Positions 55,903-64,000 of a DNA stretch of 64,000 nt are shown here, piece by piece (the stretch's first letter is position 1; every line of letters starts with the position of its first letter). The DNA is from Psychrobacter ciconiae (lineage in GTDB: Bacteria; Pseudomonadota; Gammaproteobacteria; Pseudomonadales; Moraxellaceae): the NCBI RefSeq assembly GCF_904846055.1, contig NZ_CAJGYV010000001.1, positions 620,001 to 684,000 on the forward strand. Direction: 5' to 3'. The position numbers and the translations under genes are program-made. The notes below the pieces were generated by a model that was given only the letters and a program-made list of their open reading frames with translations, did no database searches and was not told the DNA's origin.

Positions 55903-57378
55903 TTATTGAGTCGCCGAGTTATCTACTGGCGGCTCGGCGGCAGTTTCTACAAGCAAGCTTTGGCTTAACTGCTCAGAGTCGCCATTGGTCGCAGCGTTAT
56001 TTGAGCGGCTATTATCGAACAATACTTTTTCAAAGGCAGGAAGCGCTGATTTCATCAAACTGCCAACCGCCATTTGTGGCTCAGACGGCTCAAATCCCAT
56101 CACACTTTCGCGCGCTTGAACGCGAAGTTTGGCATTTTCAAATGCACTGACAAAGCTGTCACTTTCGCGCAAACTTTCGGCGAAAAATGCTTGGCCAAAA
56201 TAGGTCATTGAAGCTGTATTGGTACAGCCAAACGACATTTTATCGGCAGCAGACGCGGTAATCACCACCGTTGTTGGCGTCATAAGCTCATCAATAAATG
56301 ACCCTGAATAACACGCTGAAATTACAATCACCCGCCAGCGAATTCCGGCGGCATCCAGCGCACCTTTGAGCCATTTTGGGTCGAGGTTATCCATCTCAAG
56401 CGGCGGATTGGCAAGCTGAAAAATATCTTCATTACCATGCGACGACAGCGTTAAAAACAAGACATCTTCATCAGGATTCATCTGCTGACCAATGGTCTTT
56501 AAGCCTTGTAAAATGCTCGTTTTGGTGGCAACCGGCTCTTCAAGCCAACTGTAAGTGTTATTAATTAAAGTAAGCGAATGGTTTTTGGTGCCAAATCTGA
56601 CATCAAATAGCTGCCGGACTTTATCAATTTCTGAGCGAAAGACGTTTTGCTCGGCAAATCCTGCCACCCCCATAAAGTACCAATCGGTCTTGCCATTGGT
56701 GCTTGCCTCAACCCGGCTTAACGCTTGCCGCAGTAAAAACGGCTGCTCATAAAAAGCGTGCTCTTCTAATACCGGCGTTACCACAACGGGTTTGAAAATC
56801 GGCTGGTCAGCGACGTTTTTTTGCCAAATGGTCAACAGCGCCACCGCCCCAATCAAGACAATAATTCGCTCCCACCACGGCGTTCGAAAGCGGCGCGCAA
56901 AAATCCATAACAGCGCTAAAGTTTGCCACAAAAACAGCAGCAAAAATAAAATCGGTAAAAACGCATAGCTCCAATCAAACAGCCAACCATGCGACCCCAA
57001 AAACTGAACGGCACTTTGCAAAAGCGCTGACAACGTATCGGCAACCAACCACAAAATTGCCGGAACAAAGACCATTGATTGGTTGCCAACGCGGCCTGCT
57101 AAAATAATCCCGCCAAGCACAATAATCGACGGCCAAATCAAATAGCTGACCAAGCCTTGCTCGTTAAAAATACTGCCAACGTCCGCCGCAAGCCAAGAAA
57201 ACAACACGTTGCTGGCAAGAGCGAGTAGCGCAAATAAAATAAACTGCCAAAGCGTCGGCTTCACCCAAGCAAAGGCGCGCGTTGAGCCAACCAGCATCCA
57301 CAAAGACGCGATAATATTAGCAATCACATTAAATGAAAAGCGGTGCAAAGAGACAGTTTTAGGCGACGATAGTGGCAA
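55903..57378 (-). CDS. membrane-anchored C13-family (caspase-like) peptidase
   Basis: 491 residues. About five membrane segments in the first 185 residues lead to a peptidase domain with the His/Cys dyad H314 in SSHGNED and C356 in ISACYSGSF, the legumain/caspase-type pair, plus the downstream ITASAADKMSFGCTN block. The first codon is TTG with AGGGG 9 bases upstream. Ends with an acidic tail. Family function in bacteria is unknown; a role in proteolysis at the membrane is likely. Confidence 0.82.
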   Translation of the reverse strand: MPLSSPKTVSLHRFSFNVIANIIASLWMLVGSTRAFAWVKPTLWQFILFALLALASNVLFSWLAADVGSIFNEQGLVSYLIWPSIIVLGGIILAGRVGNQSMVFVPAILWLVADTLSALLQSAVQFLGSHGWLFDWSYAFLPILFLLLFLWQTLALLWIFARRFRTPWWERIIVLIGAVALLTIWQKNVADQPIFKPVVVTPVLEEHAFYEQPFLLRQALSRVEASTNGKTDWYFMGVAGFAEQNVFRSEIDKVRQLFDVRFGTKNHSLTLINNTYSWLEEPVATKTSILQGLKTIGQQMNPDEDVLFLTLSSHGNEDIFQLANPPLEMDNLDPKWLKGALDAAGIRWRVIVISACYSGSFIDELMTPTTVVITASAADKMSFGCTNTASMTYFGQAFFAESLRESDSFVSAFENAKLRVQARESVMGFEPSEPQMAVGSLMKSALPAFEKVLFDNSRSNNAATNGDSEQLSQSLLVETAAEPPVDNSATQ

Positions 57379-57540
57379 GACTTAAGACCCCTAATTGCGC
57401 AATAGTGACCTAGGTTTAATGAGTTTTAGTTATTAAAAGTAGGATTTATTGCTAAGTTGACGGACAGCTTTTAGTTTATATGGCTTATCTGTCTTAATTG
57501 TAACGGATTGTGACAAAAACACCTAATAGTTCCTGCAACA

Positions 57541-57573
57541 ATAAAAAAAGGTCTGAAATTCAGACCTTTTTTG
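57541..57573. terminator. terminator after htpG
   Basis: AAGGTCTG and CAGACCTT pair around AAATT, flanked by A7 and T6; it closes the minus-strand htpG transcript. Confidence 0.85.
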
Positions 57574-57593
57574 CAATTTGCGATTAAATTATA

Positions 57594-59630
57594 TTACTTC
57601 ATTAATAGCTCATTGACGCGCTTAAGATACGCGGCAGGGTCTTCAAGCTGACCACCATCAGCAAGCAGCGCTTGGTCAAAGATCACTTGCGCTAAATCGT
57701 CAAACTGCTCGCTTGATTCAAGTTTTTTAATCAAAGGATGATCAGGGTTCACCTCAAGCGTCGGTTTCACCTCCGGAACGTCTTGACCCATTTGTTTGAG
57801 CATTTGGATCATTTGCGGTGACAATTCGCCCTCGCCAATCACAAGACAAGCTGGGCTATCGACCAATCGCGTTGACACGCGAACGTCTTTGGCGCGACCG
57901 CTGAGCGTTGATTTGAGCTTATCAACGACCGGCTTTAAGTTTTCCTCTGCTTTTTCGGCTTCGGCTTTTTCAGCTTCGTCCTGCAAATCACCCAAATCTA
58001 CCGCGCCTTTGGCGATATTTTGAAGCGGCGTGCCGTCAAACTCGGTCAAGAAGTTCATCGCCCAGTCATCAACGCGACTGGTCATTAAAATGACTTCGAT
58101 GCCTTTTTTCTTAAACAATTCCAACTGCGGGCTGTTTTTAGCCGCTGCTAAGTTGTCGGCGGTTAAATAATAAATCGCTTTTTGACCGTCAATCATGCGA
58201 GCTTTGTAGTCTTCAAAGCTTGTGGTCACCTCATCATGGGTGCTTGTAGCGTAGCGTAAAAGCTTGGCAATGCGCGCTTGGTTGCCCATGTCCTCGCCAA
58301 GACCTTCTTTGATGACGTCGCCAAACTCACGGTAAAACTCGCGGTATTTTTCTTGCTTGCTCTCATCTTCACTGTTAGCAAGGCTTGCAAGCAAAGTCAA
58401 GATGCGGCGGGCGTTACCATCGCGGATTGATTTTACGTCACGTGACTCTTGTAGCAGCTCGCGGCTCACGTTCAACGGCAAGTCGGCAGAATCAATCACC
58501 CCTTTCACAAAGCGCAAATACATCGGCAACAGCTGGTCGGCGTCATCCATAATAAACACGCGCTTGACATAAAGCTTTAAGCCGTGCTGCTGCTCGCGAG
58601 CGTACAAGTCCATCGGCGCTTTTTTAGGGATATAAAGCAACTGGGTGTACTGAACGCGACCTTCAACGCGGTTGTGCGACCACGTCAGCGGTGCATCAAA
58701 GTCATAGCTGATGTTTTTATAAAAGTCGATGTACTCATCATCGCTGATGTCCGATGGGCTGCGTGTCCAAAGGGCGCTGGCTTTGTTGATGGTTTCCCAC
58801 TCATCGGTCAGCACCATTTGACCGCTTGGCGCGCTGTCGTCCTCGTCTTCTTTAACATCTTCTTGCCAAACTTCTTTACGCATTTGAATCGGCAAGCTGA
58901 TGTGATCGGAGTATTTATTAACCAGCTGCTTGATTTTATTGCGGTCTAAATAGTTGCTCTCAAAATTCGCGTCATCGCTGTACTCATCTTTGAGGTGCAA
59001 AATGATGGTCGTTCCGCGCGTTGGCTTGTCAATCGCTTCAACGGTGAAAACGCCCGTGCCATCAGACACCCAGCGGACGCCTTGATCACTTGGAACGCCT
59101 GCTTTTCTTGACTCAACGGTGATGGTGTCGGCAACGATAAACCCTGAATAAAAGCCCACCCCAAATTGACCAATCAATTGACCGTCTTGTTTTTGAGCGT
59201 CGGACAATTTGTCCAAAAAGGCTTTGGTTCCTGATTTGGCAATCGTTCCTAAGTTTTCAATCGCCTCGCTTTCAGTCATCCCGATGCCATTATCAATAAA
59301 GCTGATGGTTTTGGCGTCTTTATCGATGGCAATGCGGATTTTAAGCTCGCCGTCGTCCTCATAAAGGCTGTCGTCGGTGTTGGCTTCAAAGCGCAATTTG
59401 TCGCAAGCGTCGGAGGCGTTTGATACCAATTCGCGAACGAAAATATCGGCGTTTGAATACAGTGAGTGAGTCACCAAATGCAAAAGCTGGGCTACTTCAG
59501 CTTCAAAGCTATGCTGAGTAGCGTTGCCGGCTTGGCTATTTTTGCTTTGCTGTTGTGGTTCGGCTTGGTTTTTGTTGATGTCGATTTCGTTTTGCTTATT
59601 CGTGTTTTCAGCTTGAGTGGCGTCGCTCAT
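57594..59630 (-). CDS. htpG: chaperone protein HtpG (Hsp90)
   Basis: ATP-dependent heat-shock chaperone. 678 residues from ATG 59630, chosen because AAGGAG lies 8 bases upstream; the frame runs ten codons longer. After a Gln/Asn-rich extension of ~45 residues, the ATPase domain shows [14 protein letters not shown] and [23 protein letters not shown], then [11 protein letters not shown]. Normal Hsp90 length otherwise. A sigma-32-like promoter lies upstream. Confidence 0.97.
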   Translation of the reverse strand: MSDATQAENTNKQNEIDINKNQAEPQQQSKNSQAGNATQHSFEAEVAQLLHLVTHSLYSNADIFVRELVSNASDACDKLRFEANTDDSLYEDDGELKIRIAIDKDAKTISFIDNGIGMTESEAIENLGTIAKSGTKAFLDKLSDAQKQDGQLIGQFGVGFYSGFIVADTITVESRKAGVPSDQGVRWVSDGTGVFTVEAIDKPTRGTTIILHLKDEYSDDANFESNYLDRNKIKQLVNKYSDHISLPIQMRKEVWQEDVKEDEDDSAPSGQMVLTDEWETINKASALWTRSPSDISDDEYIDFYKNISYDFDAPLTWSHNRVEGRVQYTQLLYIPKKAPMDLYAREQQHGLKLYVKRVFIMDDADQLLPMYLRFVKGVIDSADLPLNVSRELLQESRDVKSIRDGNARRILTLLASLANSEDESKQEKYREFYREFGDVIKEGLGEDMGNQARIAKLLRYATSTHDEVTTSFEDYKARMIDGQKAIYYLTADNLAAAKNSPQLELFKKKGIEVILMTSRVDDWAMNFLTEFDGTPLQNIAKGAVDLGDLQDEAEKAEAEKAEENLKPVVDKLKSTLSGRAKDVRVSTRLVDSPACLVIGEGELSPQMIQMLKQMGQDVPEVKPTLEVNPDHPLIKKLESSEQFDDLAQVIFDQALLADGGQLEDPAAYLKRVNELLMK

Positions 59631-59710
59631 GATTGCTCCTTTTTTTAAATCTTTAACCAAAAATTACTGCAATTGCGCCATTATTCCCATAACGGCGGCG
59701 CTGAGGTTAC

Positions 59711-59738
59711 AAATAAGGTCAGCTAAAAATATTTCAAG
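59711..59738 (-). promoter_or_regulatory. sigma-32-like promoter of htpG
   Basis: Minus-strand CTTGAAA (59732-59738), a 13-base spacer and CCTTATTT (59711-59718). The -35 box matches the heat-shock consensus at all seven positions, and the -10 matches at the C pair and the AT part. It lies about 80 bases before the start codon. Confidence 0.65.
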
Positions 59739-59798
59739 CCAAAAGGCGATTTTTGTGGTTTTAAAAAATTTTGGCGTTAAAAAGGCGCTTAAGAGGTT

Positions 59799-60614
59799 CT
59801 AATTTGACATAGGGCGAACCGTTAAAATTTGCTCGCTGCGACCAAAAGGACCATGGATGTCATGCAAAATGGCACTGGTTAAGCCAATGCCATCGCCACC
59901 AAATTGCTGAACGGCTTCAATGCCAAGGTTACGACCGATGGGCGCGCGAAATAAATGCACTTGCAAATCGGTATTGGGAAACATCCAGTCAGCGTCATCA
60001 AGACCAAGCCCTAAGCGCGGAACGATGCCATTTGCCGTATCGACCAGCCCCATCAGCGCGGTCAAATCCGAGGTCGGCTCGCCTGCGACCATCTCAACGT
60101 CAGTGGTCACCCAAACCATGCCGCGACCGGGGCGCCGGTTCGGCACAGAATACAGCTTTAGCGTTTTAATAAAGCCGCCCGGCCAGCGGTGCATTTCATC
60201 CCACTCGGGCAAATCACTGGGCGCAAACTCAGATTTGCTGTCTTCAATGCCAAAAATTGCGCTCGTATCTTGAGTGAGCAGTCGCCAAGCTCGCGCCACG
60301 ATGCAGTCGCGACCTTGGACGCTCAGGACGGATTCTAAAAGCTCAATAGTGCGCCCTGAGCGAACAAAGCGCGTGGTAATGGCGGTGTCATTAAGCGGAA
60401 TTCGTCCTAAAATATCAAAGCTAATCCGCGCGATTCGCAAGTGCGGCTCAGGCGCAAAATGCTCAAGCTCACGAGTGATCAGCCCCGCCGCTGACGCCAT
60501 GTGCTGATCGTCTAAATTCCAAGTGCCTTGCGCGTTCAGGGTCGGCTGATAGTGGGCAATGCAACTGCCATCTGCTTGATAAGAGCGACCAAGACCGTGG
60601 TAATAAACGCTCAT
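59799..60614 (-). CDS. acyl-CoA thioesterase-like protein (TesB/hot-dog fold)
   Basis: 271 residues of the thioesterase-like superfamily with two hot-dog domains. It shows the N-terminal QGTWNLDDQHMASAAGLI block, ..RISFDILGRIPLND, and a second domain with SDLTALMGLVDTANGI and WMFPNTDLQVHLFRAP..IGRNLGIEA. Substrate is unknown. It lies between htpG and ispH on the same strand. Confidence 0.85.
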   Translation of the reverse strand: MSVYYHGLGRSYQADGSCIAHYQPTLNAQGTWNLDDQHMASAAGLITRELEHFAPEPHLRIARISFDILGRIPLNDTAITTRFVRSGRTIELLESVLSVQGRDCIVARAWRLLTQDTSAIFGIEDSKSEFAPSDLPEWDEMHRWPGGFIKTLKLYSVPNRRPGRGMVWVTTDVEMVAGEPTSDLTALMGLVDTANGIVPRLGLGLDDADWMFPNTDLQVHLFRAPIGRNLGIEAVQQFGGDGIGLTSAILHDIHGPFGRSEQILTVRPMSN

Positions 60615-60679
60615 AAGTTTTTATTTTCCGTGGTTTTACCGATTTGTTTTTTTGCGGTTGCTTATTAAAAATGACTGTT

Positions 60680-61642
60680 TCAAATTTGATGGGTCAAATC
60701 CGTCACCGGAATTCGCAGCGCTTTTGGCAAACTAAAGGTGATATTTTCTTCAATACCGGCAAGCTCGTCAGGGACTTCCCCGCCCCAATCTTGCAAGGTT
60801 TGTAGCACTTCTTGAATGAGCACCTCAGGGGCAGAAGCACCCGCCGTCACCCCAACACTGCTAATCCCATCAAACCATTCCGGCTGCATCTCGCTTGCGT
60901 TATCAATCAAATACGCGCGGCAGCTCATACGCTCAGCAAGCTCGCGCAGGCGGTTCGAGTTGGAGGAATTGGGCGAGCCAACCACAAGCACCACCTCACA
61001 GCGCGCTGCTAAGTCTTTGACCGCATCTTGACGGTTTTGAGTGGCGTAGCAAATGTCGTCTTTTCTAGGACCTTGAATGGCAGGGAATTTTTGCCGAAGT
61101 GCATCAATCACGCGCGCGGTATCGTCCATGGATAACGTCGTTTGAGTGACAAAAGCAAGTTTGCTGTCGTCATTGACCGTAAGCTTGGCAACGTCCTCTT
61201 CATCTTCGACCAGATGGATTTGACCGCCATGACTGCTGCTAAAGCGCCCCATTGTGCCCTCAACTTCAGGGTGACCTTCGTGACCGATCAGCACCGCGTC
61301 CATGCCATCTAAGGCAAATTTGGCAACTTCCATATGAACTTTGGTGACCAGTGGGCAGGTGGCATCAAACACGGTTAAATCACGGCGGCGGGCTTCATCC
61401 TCGACCGCCTTTGACACGCCATGCGCAGAAAAAATCACCACCGCGCCGTCTGGAACTTCGTCCAGCTCTTCAACAAATACCGCCCCGCGATTGGCAAGGT
61501 CTGACACCACAAACTTATTATGAACGACCTCATGACGGACATAAATGGGCGGGGCAAATCGCAATAGCGTTTCATTAACAATCGCAATCGCGCGATCAAC
61601 ACCGGCACAAAACCCACGGGGATTGGCAAGATAAATTTGCAT
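60680..61642 (-). CDS. ispH: 4-hydroxy-3-methylbut-2-enyl diphosphate reductase
   Basis: Last enzyme of the MEP isoprenoid pathway, an iron-sulfur protein. 320 residues with cluster Cys C12 ([11 protein letters not shown]), C96 (DATCPLV) and C198 (CYATQNRQ), and the conserved SSNSNRL and [13 protein letters not shown] blocks. Normal length. It is divergent from gmk. Confidence 0.97.
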   Translation of the reverse strand: MQIYLANPRGFCAGVDRAIAIVNETLLRFAPPIYVRHEVVHNKFVVSDLANRGAVFVEELDEVPDGAVVIFSAHGVSKAVEDEARRRDLTVFDATCPLVTKVHMEVAKFALDGMDAVLIGHEGHPEVEGTMGRFSSSHGGQIHLVEDEEDVAKLTVNDDSKLAFVTQTTLSMDDTARVIDALRQKFPAIQGPRKDDICYATQNRQDAVKDLAARCEVVLVVGSPNSSNSNRLRELAERMSCRAYLIDNASEMQPEWFDGISSVGVTAGASAPEVLIQEVLQTLQDWGGEVPDELAGIEENITFSLPKALRIPVTDLTHQI

Positions 61643-61843
61643 AATTGACCTAACTTTTGGAAAAATAACAGAATAATAAAGTGAAAATTGTTTGCCCTAC
61701 TTTAGCATAACTTCACCGCCTAGTGCTTTACTGCGATGTTAAAAATACAGCCTTTTGCGTCACGAGCGCGACTTTGAATAAAAATGGCGATATAATGGCG
61801 ATTTGCGGCGGTGGTTGCCGCCTATTGAAGCTAGGATAATTGC

Positions 61844-62494
61844 ATGACCGGATCACTGTTTATCATCACGGCCGCCTCAGGAACAGGAAAAACCTCCCTT
61901 GTTAAGCAACTGGTCGCCACCACCAATGATTTGAGCGTGAGTATCTCGCACACCACAAGAGCCGCCCGCGCCGGCGAAATCGATGGTCATCATTATCACT
62001 TTACTGATATTGACAGTTTCACCCAAGCGGCAAATGACAATCAGTTTTTAGAGCACGCTTTTGTGTTTGGTAATTATTATGGCACGTCCGAAGCCAGCGT
62101 TCGCGACCAGTTAAACGCCGGAATTGATGTGATTTTGGAAATCGATTGGCAAGGCGCAAAACAAGTTAAAAGTATTTTTCCAAACGCCACCATGATTTTT
62201 ATTTTGCCGCCAAGCGTGGCAACGCTGCGCCAACGACTTTCTACGCGCGCCACCGACAGCAAATCGGTCATTGAGGAGCGCTTAGCCGGCGCGGTTGCTG
62301 AAATGTCGCAATATGTTAACGCCGATTATGTGGTGATTAATGACAACTTTGAAGTCGCTTTGGCTGAACTTAAATCCATCATTATTGCCGATAGGCAAAC
62401 CCTCGCCCGTCAGCAAGAGCGCTATCAAACCACCATCAGCGCGCTTTTGAACCACGACGTCGACGCCGATTTGGCAAAAATTGCTAAGAGCTAA
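61844..62494 (+). CDS. gmk: guanylate kinase
   Basis: Phosphorylates GMP to GDP. 216 residues with P-loop ASGTGKTSL, then [19 protein letters not shown] (GMP-binding) and [13 protein letters not shown] direct repeat ATGGCGAT flanks the putative -10 TATAAT upstream. It precedes rpoZ and spoT, the order gmk-rpoZ-spoT being typical for gamma-proteobacteria. Confidence 0.97.
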   Translation: MTGSLFIITAASGTGKTSLVKQLVATTNDLSVSISHTTRAARAGEIDGHHYHFTDIDSFTQAANDNQFLEHAFVFGNYYGTSEASVRDQLNAGIDVILEIDWQGAKQVKSIFPNATMIFILPPSVATLRQRLSTRATDSKSVIEERLAGAVAEMSQYVNADYVVINDNFEVALAELKSIIIADRQTLARQQERYQTTISALLNHDVDADLAKIAKS

Positions 62495-62533
62495 GACGAA
62501 TTGTCGTTAAAAACCCGCTATAACACGGATAAA

Positions 62534-62550
62534 ACTGCTATAATAGCAGT
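62534..62550 (+). promoter_or_regulatory. palindrome centred on a TATAAT box before rpoZ
   Basis: ACTGCTA-TAA-TAGCAGT is a perfect inverted repeat whose centre holds TATAAT (62539-62544). No strong -35 is apparent. It could be an operator or a weak gmk terminator. Confidence 0.4.
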
Positions 62551-62588
62551 CATTTTGCAACTTATTTTGATAAAGATAGAGGTGACTT

Positions 62589-62849
62589 ATGGCTCGCGTA
62601 ACGATTGAAGATTGCTTGGATAACGTTGATAACCGCTTTGAGCTGGTGTTGGTCGCAAGCAAACGCGCCCGTCAATTGGCAAAAGGCATTGCCGAGCCTA
62701 TGGTCGATGTCGATAACGATAAGCCGACCGTGTTGGCACTTCGCGAAATTGCCGCCGGCAAAATCACCCGCGATATCTTAAATCAACCCGAGCACAGCTT
62801 TTCAGCAAGCTCACTTGATTTGGCGTTGTCAAACAATCACGGTTTTTAG
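62589..62849 (+). CDS. rpoZ: DNA-directed RNA polymerase subunit omega
   Basis: Small subunit assisting assembly of RNA polymerase and binding ppGpp in gamma-proteobacteria. 86 residues with [30 protein letters not shown] in its first 30 positions (standard). GAGG ribosome binding site. It sits between gmk and spoT. Confidence 0.97.
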   Translation: MARVTIEDCLDNVDNRFELVLVASKRARQLAKGIAEPMVDVDNDKPTVLALREIAAGKITRDILNQPEHSFSASSLDLALSNNHGF

Positions 62850-62887
62850 ATTTTGCTTTTTTAGGCGCAAGCTTTTTTAGCGTCATT

Positions 62888-62915
62888 AAACCACAGTCAA
62901 TCTGTGGTTTTTTTT
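62888..62915 (+). terminator. terminator after rpoZ
   Basis: AAACCACAG-TCAAT-CTGTGGTTT with a T8 run. It separates rpoZ from spoT. The rest of the 336-base gap holds only the candidate spoT promoter. Confidence 0.88.
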
Positions 62916-63043
62916 GATTTTAAATTGCGTTACTCTTTTAAGTTAAGCTTTAAACCAAGGACCGATGGCGCTGATTTTATAACCATTTTGTTTGTAATTA
63001 ATTTTAATGATTTCAAGATTTTGCTGGCAAGTTTTTAATAAGG

Positions 63044-63070
63044 TTGACATTGCCTCTCATTTCATATTAA
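63044..63070 (+). promoter_or_regulatory. candidate spoT promoter
   Basis: A perfect TTGACA (63044-63049), a 15-base spacer and TATTAA (63065-63070) about 115 bases before the spoT start. Spacing is shorter than ideal. Confidence 0.4.
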
Positions 63071-63185
63071 TTATAAGCGGAGTTATGAGTTATCAGCCCC
63101 TTAACCGATGATTCGTTACAGATTTTTTGTCAAACCTTTGCTATAACTATGCCATCGTGCTTTATTTCACTAGGACAGCCACTTT

Positions 63186-64000
63186 ATGGATCTATCGCTT
63201 CCCAAACTCAGTCATCAAATGGTCGATGAGGCGCAATACTCCTTGCTGCGCTCCGTTGGGTATTTAAGCGTGGCAGAACGCCGCGATATTATTGATGCTT
63301 GTGAGTTTGGCGACCAAGCGCATATCAACGACCGGCGCAAATCCGGTGAGCCTTATATCACGCACCCCATTGCGGTGGCGGAGATTTTGGCGGGATTTCG
63401 TTTGGACCGTGATACCATCATCGCTGCCATTTTGCACGACACGGTCGAGGATACTGAGGTCAGTGATGCTGAAATCGAGCAGCGCTATGGTGAGGTGGTT
63501 GCACGCCTCGTCGATGGCGTCACCAAGCTTAAATCCTCAAGCCACAATAAGCAGCAAAATAAAGCCGCCACCTTTCATAAAATTTTGACGGCAACGCTTG
63601 ATGACCCGCGCGTTTTGATTATTAAGCTGGCTGACCGCTTGCATAATATGTCAACGCTTGATGCGGTGCGCCCAGAAAAGCAGCGCGCCACCGCTCAAGA
63701 AACGCTGGACTTTTATGTGCCGTTTGCGCGACTTATGGGGCTTAACGACATTGCCGATTATATTGAAGTGCTTTGCTACCGCAATCTTGACTCGACGATG
63801 TACAACAAATTATCCGACAAATTGCTGCAACATGGTCTTGGTCGCAATTTTCAAAAAGAAGCCATTCATCGCTATTTAACGATTGTTTTAAATAATTTAG
63901 AGCTGAGTGGTCATGTGAAGGTGCTTGACAATCAGGTGACGATGTTCCGGCAGTTCTTTCGCAATCGCGGCGAGATAACCTCCCTTTTACGGCAATACGC
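63186..64000 (+). CDS. spoT: bifunctional (p)ppGpp synthetase/hydrolase SpoT (N-terminal part)
   Basis: The frame from ATG 63186 runs open to the window end, giving the first ~271 residues. The HD hydrolase domain is intact: YITHPIAVAEIL, ILHDTVEDT (the HD pair) and KLADRLHNMSTL. The start of the synthetase region follows. The remainder, with the TGS and ACT domains, lies outside. It makes and degrades the stringent-response alarmone. Gene order gmk-rpoZ-spoT is as expected. Confidence 0.95.
   Translation, partial: MDLSLPKLSHQMVDEAQYSLLRSVGYLSVAERRDIIDACEFGDQAHINDRRKSGEPYITHPIAVAEILAGFRLDRDTIIAAILHDTVEDTEVSDAEIEQRYGEVVARLVDGVTKLKSSSHNKQQNKAATFHKILTATLDDPRVLIIKLADRLHNMSTLDAVRPEKQRATAQETLDFYVPFARLMGLNDIADYIEVLCYRNLDSTMYNKLSDKLLQHGLGRNFQKEAIHRYLTIVLNNLELSGHVKVLDNQVTMFRQFFRNRGEITSLLRQY

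Noticed and set aside
1..64000. CRISPR arrays, rRNA genes, prophage structural genes
   Set aside because: No regularly spaced repeats, rRNA segments or phage structural genes were seen in the window.

Overview
The window is a gamma-proteobacterial chromosome segment that most resembles the family Moraxellaceae (Psychrobacter/Moraxella-like). This rests on gene order (trpF-trpB-trpA-accD-folC-SPOR protein; rpmF-fabD-fabG; a fused S10-spc-alpha ribosomal block), on the moderate GC with AT-rich intergenic regions, and on the protein sequences. The genus is inference, because no database search was possible.

Layout. Positions 1-3060 hold fabG, fabD, rpmF and a YceD-family gene on the minus strand. 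Positions 3195-5595 hold epmC and yciO on the plus strand, with a complete IS982-family insertion sequence sitting exactly in the yciO stop codon. Positions 5684-19695 are the complete S10, spc and alpha ribosomal operons on the minus strand (28 genes, including rpmJ and rpmD), with secY and rpoA, several leader structures and candidate promoters, and an unusual 220-bp spacer between rpsH and rplF. Positions 20032-23114 carry a lipoprotein, rng and maf. Positions 23298-26675 carry gatCAB, followed by tRNA-Pro(GGG). Positions 26835-28525 form a small accessory patch downstream of the tRNA: palindromes, a RelA/SpoT-domain gene broken by one in-frame stop, and a structured terminator-like element. 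A DUF1853 gene, an outer-membrane-like protein and a large lipoprotein follow. Positions 32443-39132 are SPOR-LysM, folC, accD, trpA, trpB and trpF. Positions 39341-48609 include photolyase, a Roadblock/GTPase pair, ubiA, rsmJ, uppP, tsaB, a di-iron-type metallo-beta-lactamase-fold protein and ffh. Positions 48861-64000 include a CcsA/YpjD-type membrane protein, a Big_1-type lipoprotein with a poly-G tract, rpmB-rpmG, small membrane proteins, rpe, S-formylglutathione hydrolase, a membrane caspase-like C13 peptidase, htpG with a sigma-32-like promoter, an acyl-CoA thioesterase-like protein, ispH, gmk, rpoZ and the start of spoT.

Most of the window is core housekeeping: translation, fatty-acid initiation, tryptophan and quinone/isoprenoid biosynthesis, protein targeting and the stringent response. 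The regions most worth a second look are the tRNA-adjacent alarmone-synthetase patch, the spacer and leader RNA structures in the ribosomal operons, the lipoprotein/outer-membrane pair at 29511-32403, the G8 tract after a lipobox, and the exact IS insertion with a hairpin that covers its own ribosome binding site.
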